This document shows positions 32,506 through 42,963 of a stretch of 64,000 bases of DNA, piece after piece. Under the pieces are notes generated by a model. That model saw only the letters and a program-made list of their open reading frames with translations. It ran no database searches and was not told the origin of the DNA. How positions within the stretch are numbered: the stretch's first letter is position 1; every line of letters begins with the position of its first letter. The stretch comes from Theobroma cacao (lineage: Eukaryota > Streptophyta > Magnoliopsida > Malvales > Malvaceae), in contig NC_030858.1 of assembly GCF_000208745.1 (NCBI RefSeq), positions 34,410,233 to 34,474,232 of the forward strand. The letters are read 5' to 3'. Made by a program: the position numbers and the translations under genes.

Positions 32506-34137
32506 AAAGTTTCCTTAGTGTAAATACTTGATTTTGATTAATATTTATTTTTAAAAAAATTATTTATAATATAATATTATATAAAGAATAATAAAAATAA
32601 TTATTATAAGTAAATATAATTTTATGCAAAACAACTAAAATAAGTAAAGTACTGTTTCATAGTAAAATAATTAGAATAAGTGAAGCTATTAATCTATGTA
32701 GAAATAATTAATATTATTAAATAATCACTTCATACGGATAGTTGTGAAAGTAATTCGAAATATGTAACAAGATTTATAGGTTACTTTCATCTTATGATGT
32801 TTCAAAAAATTTAATTTAGTGGTTCATATATGGAGGTAATTAAAAAATCTTTTTCTTAACTTTTTTTTGAAGTATAAGTGTTTTTCTCTCTTTTCTTATT
32901 CTCTTATATTATTTCACGTACACTTTTTTCTCTTTTATCTATTCACATATATCTTTTTTTCGTAATTATTTCAATATTTACATAATAAATTTTTAACCAT
33001 TACTCAATATTAACTCTTAATAACGATTACTTAACATTAAAACTTTTCTTAATATCATTCAGCATTTACCTTTTGAGTAATCGATACTTCTGACACTATA
33101 TATAAAACCTTCGCAATGTTTCCCCTCGTTATCACAAAAACCTCCTTTACAGCTAGTTTCATCTTTCTTGTTTTACTCCTCCCGTCAGCTTCCAGAAACT
33201 CTGAAAGATATGTTACCATCAGGAAATGACTTTAGCTTTGGCCATGATGCACTTGCTTGGCCTTGGCTTGAAGCAATCTCTTGATTTTCTTTTTGGGTTA
33301 TCGTTAGTTTCTTCAATTTCAATAGCATGATACTCCATTTTTTTTCGTTTTTTGTTATTCCATGAGGCAGAAGTTCATATGAAACAAGGAGCTTAAATAC
33401 ATATCTGAAACTTTCATTTGCCTTGCCTTGCCTTGTTATTTCATTATAACCTTAATGCCAAGTCCAAGTGCTTCAACCTGGCTTGACCAAACTATATGAT
33501 AAGTTGATTGACTGAGAGGGAGGAACAAGGAAGAAATTATTGAACTTGTGGGCAATGAATACACGGAAAATATAGTGTCATAAGATAGGGAAAATCAGTT
33601 TTAAGTCGTCCACTGATGATTGGGCGTTCATAGGAATGAGGAAGGAAGCTGCATGCCTCTTCTGTTTAGGTATAGATGTCCAATTTTAGTTATCTATTAA
33701 TTTTGAAGTATTAGGTGTTTGTCAAAGCAGCACGAAAGCATTCAGTGGCTTTTCAAGTGTAAAAACGTCCAAGGAGTTTCAAGTGTAAAAGCACCTAAAG
33801 GATTCCGAGCACAAAAGCATCAAGAGATTACAATCATCACCTAAGAGATTCTAAGTGCATAAGCACCTTAGGGCATTCTAAGTGCAACACTTAACAGCAT
33901 TATCTTGATTATATGAGATTCACGTTTATGTAAGAATCGTTTAAAAATAAACTCTTATGGGAGGATGTTATGCTATTAAAAAAAATTTTATATTAATTTC
34001 ATAAAAATAGAGAAAAAAAAAAGGGCATAATAGTCTTTTCAGTCTATTCAAATAAATCGAAAAAAAAAACCCTTATCCGTGTGGTCTGGCTCCGACAATT
34101 TCGCCAGTCTTTTGAGTTTTAACTCCTTTTACCAGGA
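32506..34137. other. A/T-rich intergenic DNA upstream of the reductase gene
   Basis: No gene is supported. Contains the degenerate tandem repeat listed next. The last 100 bp should hold the promoter and leader for the first exon at 34138. Confidence 0.5.
33754..33888 (+). repeat. Degenerate tandem repeat, unit about 26 bp
   Basis: Roughly five units of the form CAAGTGTAAAAGCACCTAAAG plus GATTC follow each other, increasingly diverged: CAAGTGTAAAAACGTCCAAG, CAAGTGTAAAAGCACCTAAA, CGAGCACAAAAGCATCAAGA, and TAAGTGCATAAGCACCTTAG. No coding frame. Confidence 0.6.
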
Positions 34138-37100
34138 ATGGCCTCATCTATCGTCTTCACCGGTCTCCACCTTTTCAAATCCAAAAAATCCATCAAACTC
34201 AAGACTTCAACTCGGTTCTCCGACTCCAGACAACAACTCAGCCCCAACTCAGTGAAATGTTGCTCAACAACAACCACAGCAACAACGGAGGAGGATACTA
34301 CTCGGCGGGTCACGGTGAAGAACGGGAACGATTCGCTCGACATATGTAGGGTCCTAAACGGCATGTGGCAGACCAGTGGAGGTTGGGGCAGAATCGACCG
34401 AGACGACGCCGTCGAAGCTATGCTTCGCCACGCTGACGCTGGTCTCTCCACCTTCGACATGGCCGACCACTGTACATTCATCTCTTTATTTTTTTGTAAA
34501 CGTGGCATCTTTTTATTGGTTGGTTTCATTAATTTTCGTGACCACACGCCAAGATAGACTGGTAACATCCACGTGTCAAATTGTTTCACTTGGCACATTC
34601 CTACGCCGCATGTTTTATGTTTGGTTTTACCGAAATGCCCTTATTGAAGGCATTTTTAGGAGAAAAGAATAAACTTTTTTAAGTAAATTTTGTGGAAAAA
34701 TACAATATTGACATAATTTTTTTAAAAAAAATTGGTGATTTCAGTTATTAACAAATCTGCGTAGAAGGGTATTTTGGTAAACTCCTGAAAGGACAAAAGG
34801 TTAACTAAAGGCAATGCTCATATTATATAAAATTAAAAATAAATCCTATCAATATCTGAAAAACATTTGGAATGGCAAAATTCTTACAGAGTTCTTTAAC
34901 CAACTTCACATTGAATTCAGTTAAATGGGAAACGAAAACTGGCCATACTGCAATTAGAAAATCCAATCCAATCCAAATTCAGTGTGTCATTACTGAAGAT
35001 AACAGAAATAGCATAGTTAAGAATGGGAATGATTCACTGGAAATATGTAAGGTTGTGAATGGGATGTGGCAGACAAGTGGGGGTTGGGGTAGAATTGATC
35101 GAAACAATGCTGTCGATGCTATGCTTCGATATGCTGATGCTGGACTTACCACTTTTGATATGGCTGATATATGTAATCCAATTATTGCCTTTTGCAAATC
35201 AATGTCTTACTTTGAAATGTCTGTGCGCCTGAGCCTGTGTATGTGTGCATGAGCATGCTTGTTGCTACATTTGTTGCACCTGCTCTGGTAAAGTAGGAAA
35301 CTTTATAATGTGGAAATGATTGTTTGAGAAATTTAGGATACCTGAATTGCTAGGGGTAAAGTTGTTTGAATGAGTCTAGACAAGTGTAGTTGATTGAGGA
35401 ACTATTCTTCGTTTAGTATTGGAAGTGTGTGGAAGGTCTTTATGCGAATTTTAATAATTGAAGTTTCTTGCATTTTTTTGCAGTTTATGTGAGTTGTCTT
35501 GGTCTTTTATTATGTGGGATTTTTCTTTTTCTTTCATTATTGAGCTCCTTGGATTTTCTAGATGGACCTGCGGAAGATCTTTATGGCATCTTTATCAATA
35601 GAGTTCGTCGAGAGCGTCCACCAGAGTACTTGGATAAGGTTAGAGGGTGAGTTATGCCATATCAGATATCAGTACATGTGTTCTTGTGCTAGATTTTGGT
35701 TGACATTAGCTTTGTTTGCCACTACACTAGTTTACTGTATGTGCTAGTCTACTTCATAAGTTATTTAATAAACTTTAATTAAAGAAAAAAGTTTGGGAAG
35801 AGTAATTTTTTTTGCTTTTCCTTGCCCTGTTGTATTATTGATGCAGTCTCACTAAATGGGTGCCTCCACCGGTAAAGATGACAAGTAGCTATGTCAGGGA
35901 GAGCATCAATGTTTCACGAAAGAGGATGGATGTGCCTTCCTTGGACATGCTTCAGTTTCACTGGTACTAATAAGTAGTGCAATCTGTTACACTCTCTGTC
36001 AACTTAGAGTAATAAGGCCTTTCATTAAAACTTGATACAGTGATGCAATCTCGACTCTTAATTTCATGGAGAACCATACAGCTTTAGATAGGGAGTTAGA
36101 AGCTTCTAAAATCTTTCTGGTTTTTATTTGTTCTGATAAGGAGTGACATTAGGTAAAACCTCATTATATTTGTTACAGAATATATTCTAGAATTCATCAA
36201 TGTTGTCTAAAAAGGAAGATAGAGTTGGCTGAAAGTATTTGCTTAATTTTCCTTATTCTTGTTCCAAGTATATTCTCTCTTAAGAGTACTATGTATTATG
36301 TTCTAGTATTATCATGTTTCATATAGCATTCACTTTTAAATTATGTTCATGCACCTTGAACATCAACAAATCCTCTGTTGATTCTTGAAGATTTTGTTTT
36401 TGTTTGATAACGGAACTATACAAAATAAGGCTACCTCATTAGCTTTATTTATTTATTTATTTTTTGCTCAAACCTCATTAGCTTTATGCTGGCAAGATGG
36501 GATTTTGTGTGTTTCATTCATAGGTATCAGCTAGTTTTTACCATGTTGTTTTGTTTTTTTCATTTTCTTCATATGCAACCAAAAAGCTCTTCCATTATTT
36601 AATCACACTGACCTTGTTGAACTTCATATGCATATAATTTTCTGTATCCTATTTGAAACAGGTGGGATTATTCCAATCCTGGCTACCTTGATGCACTAAA
36701 ACATCTTACTGATCTGAAAGAAGAAGGTTAGAATTCATTCTTTGTTATTTTAGCTTTGGTATTCAATATTTTGCACTTCTTGATTTGATCAAACTACTTC
36801 ACTGAGCATGTGCAGGGAAAATTAGAACTGTTGCTTTGACAAATTTTGATACTGAAAGGCTGCAAATAATACTAGAGAATGGAATTCCTGTTGTTAGTAA
36901 TCAGGTATATATTTATTTTTTTGGACAGGCAGTAATGAAGTCATTAATTTTATTGCTTTTCTTGGCTAATCTATATTGTCTGTGATGTTGCTGATGATAT
37001 ATCTGAGTGGTTTCCATCAGGTGCAACATTCAATTGTTGACATGCGCCCTCAGCAAAAAATGGCAGAGCTTTGTCAGCTTACAGGAGTCAAACTCATAAC

Positions 37101-38343
37101 GTCTCTCTCTCTCTCTCTCTCTCTCCAAATTGTACCACCACACACATCTTCTCTGCCTTTAGCTCAGGCATTGCAGTTCTCAAAGAGATAGGACCAGCCA
37201 ACCAGGATAGTTTTCGAATAACAAGTAGCGAATTTGAGGCCAAAATATATTCTCAGTCAATATGGCCTTCTTAGATGATGCCTAATTTCTTGCTCATTCT
37301 GATTTTATGTTCACTGATCCCTGTTAGATGACAAGGCATTGCTCTACCTTATTACTGAATTTGATGAGGGTTTCAAATGCAGGTATGGAACAGTAATGGG
37401 TGGTCTATTATCTGAGAAGTTCCTTGACACCAACATAGCCATTCCCTTTTCTGGACCGCCATTAAATACCCCCTCTCTCCAGAAGTACAAAAGGGTACAA
37501 ATTATTTTTCCTTTTTTCCCCTATTCTCCTTTTTCTCTGTTCTGAAGATTGAATTTCTAAATCTTAAATTCAATGAAAAGTTACCAAATTGGAAATTGTC
37601 GAATGCTGTAAACCCATTTACAAATTAGGGATCTATCTAGAAGCACCTAAAATGTTGGGAATTTTGTGAAAACTGGAGAACAAATCCTTTAAATAATTGG
37701 ACGTTTCACTTTATTACGTTGTGCAATAACTTGAGGATGAAGCTAATTGTGGAGAAGAAAATTTTTTTTAAGAAAGCATATGCGTAAGTTGTCTTCTTTG
37801 TGTCATTTCTTGTCAAGATTTCATCTGGTTTGCAAACAGTTTGCAATCATAAAAAAACTATCTTGGTCGTAATTTATCTCTTGTGAGGGTGAACATTTGA
37901 TATTCTTTTGCCTTTTTCTTTTCTATTTTAATCTGAATGTGGCAGATGGTTGATGCTTGGGGAGGATGGAGTTTATTCCAAACTTTACTTCAGACTTTGA
38001 ACAAGGTAGCGTCTAAGCATGGAGTCTCAATCCCAACTGTTGCTGTTACATATATACTAGATCAGGTAATTACATGGTTTCTTCTTTTTACTCTTTTCTT
38101 CTGAGTTGCGGTGACTTATGATATATTCAAATATCTGTTTGATTTACTGAATGTCAGCCAGCAGTAGCAGGATCAATGATAGGTGTCAGACTTGGTTTGT
38201 CAGAACATATCCTAGACTCCAATGCTATCTTTTCACTTGTTCTTGATGAGGAAGATGTCAACAGCATACAGGAAGTTTCAGAAAGAGGGAAAGATCTGCT
38301 TGGAGTGATTGGGGATTGTGGAGATGAGTACCGGCGTGCATGA
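34138..38343 (+). CDS. Plastid-type aldo/keto reductase family oxidoreductase
   Basis: Predicted NAD(P)H-dependent aldo/keto reductase of 395 residues with an N-terminal Ser/Thr/Lys-rich segment that looks like a chloroplast transit peptide. Exons: 34138-34471 (first exon a), 35562-35646, 35847-35963, 36662-36726, 36816-36904, 37021-37100, 37383-37494, 37946-38065, 38158-38343. The AKR catalytic set is visible: Asp in FDMADHY, Tyr in YGPAEDLYG, Lys in LTKWVPP and His in LQFHWWDY. The cofactor-side segments VSNQVQHS, TYGTVMGGLL and GSMIGVRLG follow in order. A second complete first exon lies at 34872-35172 (separate entry). The donor of exon 6 opens into a CT microsatellite. Family assignment is firm; the substrate is unknown. 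Confidence 0.85.
34872..35172 (+). CDS. Alternative (duplicated) first exon b of the reductase
   Basis: Begins ATG and encodes a different putative transit peptide (MAKFLQSSLTNF), then SIVKNGNDSLEICKVVNGMW and GGWGRID, parallel to exon a (NGNDSLDICRVLNGMW). It ends ...DMADI plus T before GTAATC, the same phase-1 junction as exon a (...DMADH plus T before GTACAT). Both can join 35562 in frame and restore the catalytic Tyr. With exon b the protein is 384 residues. Either the two are alternative first exons with separate promoters, or exon a is the leftover 5' end of a tandem gene copy. Exon b is closer to exon 2 (389-bp intron) and may be the main one. Confidence 0.75.
37101..37124. repeat. (TC)n microsatellite at a 5' splice site
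   Basis: The exon ending CTCATAAC at 37100 is followed at once by GTCTCTCTCT, so the first bases of intron 6 are a TC repeat rather than the usual GTAAGT. Confidence 0.7.
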
Positions 38344-38889
38344 GATTCACGCTTAGTTGAGAAAAGAAGTTCTAAATTCATACCTTCTTATGAAAACAGA
38401 TTGTAGTATATCTACCGCATAAAGCAGTTTCCAGGTCAGACTTATTGGAACATATGGAGAGCAGTTGCCGGGGGTCCATCCACATGTAATCAAGTCAAAT
38501 GTTGCAGTTTTTGTCTCTGATTAAATTCATCCTTTCATTACCAAAGTGAAAATCAGTTTGCAACTTTTACCCGTCTCTTGCTGCTGTCATCTGCTGTAAT
38601 ATGAATTCCACCGTTGTATGCACATCACTTCAATACATTATCTCTTGTCATTAAGAAATTCTATTCAGCCCTCATCTAAATCTCAACTTCAAAGCTTTTG
38701 GTGTGTTTCAATGAGGAATTTGTATTACATTGTATGAAATTAAAGTTACATTCCAATACAATTCTGTCATACTATTCAATGAATGAGTGGTGTTATTTGT
38801 GCATTGATCACAAGACCAAGAAGATGCCTATATATATATATATATATATAAGATGTAATATTACTAGTTGTATATTTCGTTGATAGCTG
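38344..38889. other. Convergent 3' regions of reductase and PPR genes
   Basis: No gene. Includes a short (TA)n run near 38830-38850, just before the PPR stop codon. Confidence 0.5.
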
Positions 38890-41814
38890 CTACCATGAAT
38901 CTCGACAACTGCATCTTCCATCTCTGAAGTGGTGAAAAGTGAAAGTGTCCTTGACAACCAATTCTCGATCTACAAAGGCTGACATGAACTTGCATGCTGA
39001 ATGACAAGTACCACACATCCTAACACTCTTAACCACCCTTATAGGCATTCCATGGGGTAATGATACGAGCCCAAATGCAATGGCCTTCATCTCAGTATGA
39101 GCAAGACCCACACCATCATATTCTTCCTCTTCTGCATCATGCAGCAAATGGTTTCTATCTGCTACATATCCCAACTCCTCCATCTCTCTTTCTAGTTCAG
39201 CTATTTTGTCAGAGACTTCTTCAGTTGGATTTTGGTCTGAGACAAATTCATATATTTTGTTTTGCACTTCTATCCAACTAGAAGTTGGCCCAATTCTTTT
39301 AGTTTTAACTTCCGTCTTCGATGCATCTTTCCACTTACCAAACATCACCAGGACCTTCTTAAGCAGTAGCCTTGCAAAGCAGTCACTTGAATCTAGTTCT
39401 AATAGCTTCTCTAAAGCAAATTTTGCCACCTCCATATTTCCAATAATTCGGGCAGATGAAAGAAGAGTTCTCCAAATCATTGTGCCTACTTTATTCGGAA
39501 TATTCTCATTGATAAAGTTCTCAACTTCTTCTAGCATTCCAGCTCGTGCAAAAGCTTCAACAATGCAGGAATAATGCTCTTCTGATGGCTCAACTCCATA
39601 AATCACTTCCATGGACATTAATAAACTATGTGCCTCATCGACCCGACCCATTTGGGCACAAGCCTTCAAGACTGATTTTAAAGTAATTCGGTCCACTGAT
39701 TTATTCCTTCTTCTCATATCATTAAACAAAGCCAGAGCTTCGGATGGATGGCCATGCTCCACTTTTGCAGAGATGATAGATGTCCAAGAAAGAGAACTCT
39801 TCTCCGGCATCAACTCAAAGACCAAATCTGCCTCTGCAATTTGTCCACATCCAGAATACATCTGAATGAGACCACTGCCACTTGTAGGATGTGAGAGAAG
39901 ACCCCTTTTGGTCATGTAAGCCTGAGCTTGCATTCCCATTTGCAAAAGCACTGGGCTGGCACAGGAGCTGAAAATATCACAAACAGTGATTGGCTCAATA
40001 CAACCAGAGCACGATTGAATCCTCCTGAGAAGTTTGTGAATCGTTTCATAGTCATTTGCCCTGAGGCAGGCCTGTATCAATAAATTCCACGATATCTCAG
40101 CATCCAAAATCAAGGAACATAGCTTGAGTGCTTGTTGATGATCTGATAATTCTGAATAGAGATTAATGAGCATGTTAACAACAGAAGCATTTGATCCATA
40201 ACAAGTTTTGAGTATCTTTCCATGTAATTCTCTTCCCTTCCTAAGATCACCTAAAGCCATACTAGCTAAAATAACAGAAGTAAAGGTGAACTCATTTGCT
40301 TCAATACCATTAATCTGCATTTTTTGGAAACACGCTAGTGCTTCCACAAACCAACTGTTCCAAGAAAGTCCAGAAATTAAAGCTGAGCACATTGCAGTGC
40401 CAGGGTTTTCTACTCTTTCAAAAACCCTTAAAGCAGCCTCTGGCATCCCACACTTGGAATACATATCAATCAATGAGCTTATAACATATGGATCAGAATC
40501 TACAGCAAGTTTCTTGGCCAGGGAGTGGAATAGTTTCCCAGTATCAAGATTTGATAACATAGAGCACCATTTTAGCATGCTTGCAATAATAAACCCATTA
40601 GATTCTCCTCTTTCTAAGCCAACATACAACTTTAGAGGAACTTGTTTGCAGTGATCTGAGCTCTCGTGCTTAATGCACTCAATATACATATCCAAAAGTG
40701 AGCACATTGCATAGTTATTTAATACTAAACCTGTCCTAACTATATATCCATGAACCTGCCTGCCATAATCCATGTCATGTAAACTAGAAATTGCCTTGAG
40801 AATACTTGTTATAGTGAAATCATCACAATAACAAACTTCATCCATCAAAAGTCTAAAACTCCTAAGAGCTTCAAGGTAATGAAAACTATGTACATAACCC
40901 ATAATTAATGTGTTCCAAGAAACCAAATCTTTCTCATACATCTGATCAAAAACTCGTCTGAATCCCTTCAAATTCTTACATTTTGCATAAAAATCCATCA
41001 AACTATTGTCCAGAAACAAACAACCCCCTCTCCCAAAACCTTTCTTAACCATTAAACCATGAATTTGAATTCCCATGTTCAAGTCCTCCAAATTGGAACA
41101 TGCCTTCATAACCATTGAAAACACAAAAGCATCCAACTCAATTCCCTTAAAAACCATATCTAAGAAAACATTCAACCCTTCTTTTCCAAATCCATTTTTC
41201 ACGTAGGCACTTAACATTGAACTCCAAGCAACCAAACCAGGCTTCTCAATCCCATCAAAAATCAAAACAGCATCTTCCAATACCGCACAACTTGAATACA
41301 TATTCACCAAAGAATTCTCTAAAAACCCATCAAGAAAAGCCTCTCCTTTCTTCAAAACTTGGCCATGAACTCCTTTTCCAAACCCCAATTCTCTTATTTC
41401 GCCACAACTTCTCAACACAACCGCGTAAACATACGAGTCAGGACGCACAGTTTGATCACCAGACAACATCTCTTTAAACAATGCCATGGCTTCCTTAGTA
41501 GGACCATGTTTGGCATAGCCTGACATGAGGATAGTCCAAGAAATCAGAGTTCTTTCAGGCATTGAATCAAAGAGGTCACGCGCTTCTTGCATGAAACCTG
41601 CATTTATATAAAGCCGAAGGTAAAGATTGAAGTAAAAAAGGGTTGGTTTTGGATTAGCATGAGGTTTAAGGAAATGGGTTGGTTTTAGCTGTTTTAAATT
41701 GTGATTAATAATGAGATTACATTGAGAAAAATGGGCTGTTTTGGGAGTTTGGTGTTTAAGAAAAAATGGAGGGAAAGATGGGATAACGGAGGAGCATGTC
41801 AGCAGGGATTGCAT
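38890..41814 (-). CDS. Pentatricopeptide repeat protein, PLS-DYW class
   Basis: Intronless 974-residue protein of the family that binds organelle RNA one base per repeat and edits C to U. The N-terminus (about 40 residues, basic and Ser/Thr-rich) fits an organelle targeting peptide. PLS repeats run from about residue 60 to 760 (LISWTILMSGYAKHG, DLVSWNTLIMGYVHS, SLSWTSIISAKVEHG). An E/E+ region follows (MIWRTLLSSARIIGN, SSWIEVQNKIYEF), then a DYW deaminase domain with the HxE site HTEMKAIAFG, the zinc pair CGTCHSAC and the C-terminal CSCRDSW. The C-terminal tripeptide is DSW, not DYW. The PG box is degenerate. Its editing site cannot be predicted by eye. Confidence 0.92.
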   Translation of the reverse strand: MQSLLTCSSVIPSFPPFFLKHQTPKTAHFSQCNLIINHNLKQLKPTHFLKPHANPKPTLFYFNLYLRLYINAGFMQEARDLFDSMPERTLISWTILMSGYAKHGPTKEAMALFKEMLSGDQTVRPDSYVYAVVLRSCGEIRELGFGKGVHGQVLKKGEAFLDGFLENSLVNMYSSCAVLEDAVLIFDGIEKPGLVAWSSMLSAYVKNGFGKEGLNVFLDMVFKGIELDAFVFSMVMKACSNLEDLNMGIQIHGLMVKKGFGRGGCLFLDNSLMDFYAKCKNLKGFRRVFDQMYEKDLVSWNTLIMGYVHSFHYLEALRSFRLLMDEVCYCDDFTITSILKAISSLHDMDYGRQVHGYIVRTGLVLNNYAMCSLLDMYIECIKHESSDHCKQVPLKLYVGLERGESNGFIIASMLKWCSMLSNLDTGKLFHSLAKKLAVDSDPYVISSLIDMYSKCGMPEAALRVFERVENPGTAMCSALISGLSWNSWFVEALACFQKMQINGIEANEFTFTSVILASMALGDLRKGRELHGKILKTCYGSNASVVNMLINLYSELSDHQQALKLCSLILDAEISWNLLIQACLRANDYETIHKLLRRIQSCSGCIEPITVCDIFSSCASPVLLQMGMQAQAYMTKRGLLSHPTSGSGLIQMYSGCGQIAEADLVFELMPEKSSLSWTSIISAKVEHGHPSEALALFNDMRRRNKSVDRITLKSVLKACAQMGRVDEAHSLLMSMEVIYGVEPSEEHYSCIVEAFARAGMLEEVENFINENIPNKVGTMIWRTLLSSARIIGNMEVAKFALEKLLELDSSDCFARLLLKKVLVMFGKWKDASKTEVKTKRIGPTSSWIEVQNKIYEFVSDQNPTEEVSDKIAELEREMEELGYVADRNHLLHDAEEEEYDGVGLAHTEMKAIAFGLVSLPHGMPIRVVKSVRMCGTCHSACKFMSAFVDRELVVKDTFTFHHFRDGRCSCRDSW

Positions 41815-42963
41815 GGGGATTTTCCTGTGGTAGTTGGAATAGTTTTTGTAGGTTTTAGTAAGTTACAGATCGCTGCCAATACAAATTCAGGCAAAGTTTT
41901 ATTGGGGTTTTGGCAGTGATGTTGTGAGAAAGCTGAGAAGCAAGAGTGTTGAAGCAATAAGCCAGGGAAGGAGCTCTTCATTGGTGGTCCATCATGCATT
42001 CCATTCCATGGATAAGGGATTGACATATGAAGGTGTAATTTTTTTTTCATATTAAAACTCGAAATGACAGAAATATTATTTGCTTTTTTTAAGTTATTTT
42101 GGTTAATGTTTCCATATTTAATAATTTTGCATCAAAAAAATTTACATAAAATTCAATTTTTAAATTTTGAAGAATTTCATCTTCTTTAAAGTTCAAACAT
42201 CTAACCATTAAACTGACTTCAATTAAATGTAGATTAGAACAGTTCCAACTAGTTAATGTTTTTGTTATATATATATATATATATATTATTACTTATTTTT
42301 TATTTTCAAATAACAAAAACAAGTATAAGCTTTAAGCGAATTATGGTCTAAATTTGTAGTAATTTTTGCAATTATTTACTGATTCTTAATTTAATGAATA
42401 TTTAATTATTTTTTTATATAATAGAAGACTTCCAAATATTTACCCGAAAACAAAGCTTGATTGAGACTTGTTTGGCTGTTTTAAATTTTGGCTTTGGTTT
42501 TTTTTTTTTTTTCATTTTTGTCGTTTTGAGGTGTACCGGCTTGACGGGAGGTTTTCTAAAGAAAAGGCCTACCAAACAGGTTATAAAAGAAAAAGTAACA
42601 GTCATCATTTTTTCCTCTCTTACGTTGCCCTTACTGCTGTGTCTTTCTCGCTCTCTCAAAAGTCTCAAGTAAGCCACTTTTTTCCGTGGAAATCTAAGAA
42701 ACCCATTTGCCTCTACTCATTCATTACTCAAAATATTCTTCTGGGTATATTTCTCTTGACCTGTTCAACAAGATGCCAACATTGAAAGCCATTTTTGCTT
42801 CTATCAGGCGCTAGCTTTGTTGTTTCAAATGTTTGAGGCCAATTCTTATAAAATTTTTGTTGATCTTCTTCTGATCTTTTTATTTCACAGGTTTTAACTG
42901 ACTCTTGGAAATAATTGGATACTGAGTTTTTTGAGTGGTCGGAAAGTTAACTGGAAAGCGACG
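41815..42963. promoter_or_regulatory. Shared upstream region of divergent PPR and twin-CX9C genes
   Basis: The PPR gene (-) and the next gene (+) start 1150 bp apart and face away from each other, so both promoters lie here. There is a (TA)n run near 42268-42287. The last 350 bp (T/C-rich near 42600-42720) look like the leader of the rightward gene. No specific regulatory site was identified. Confidence 0.45.

Noticed and set aside
39060..41477. Several plus-strand frames of 70-150 codons
   Set aside because: Antisense shadows of the PPR coding sequence.
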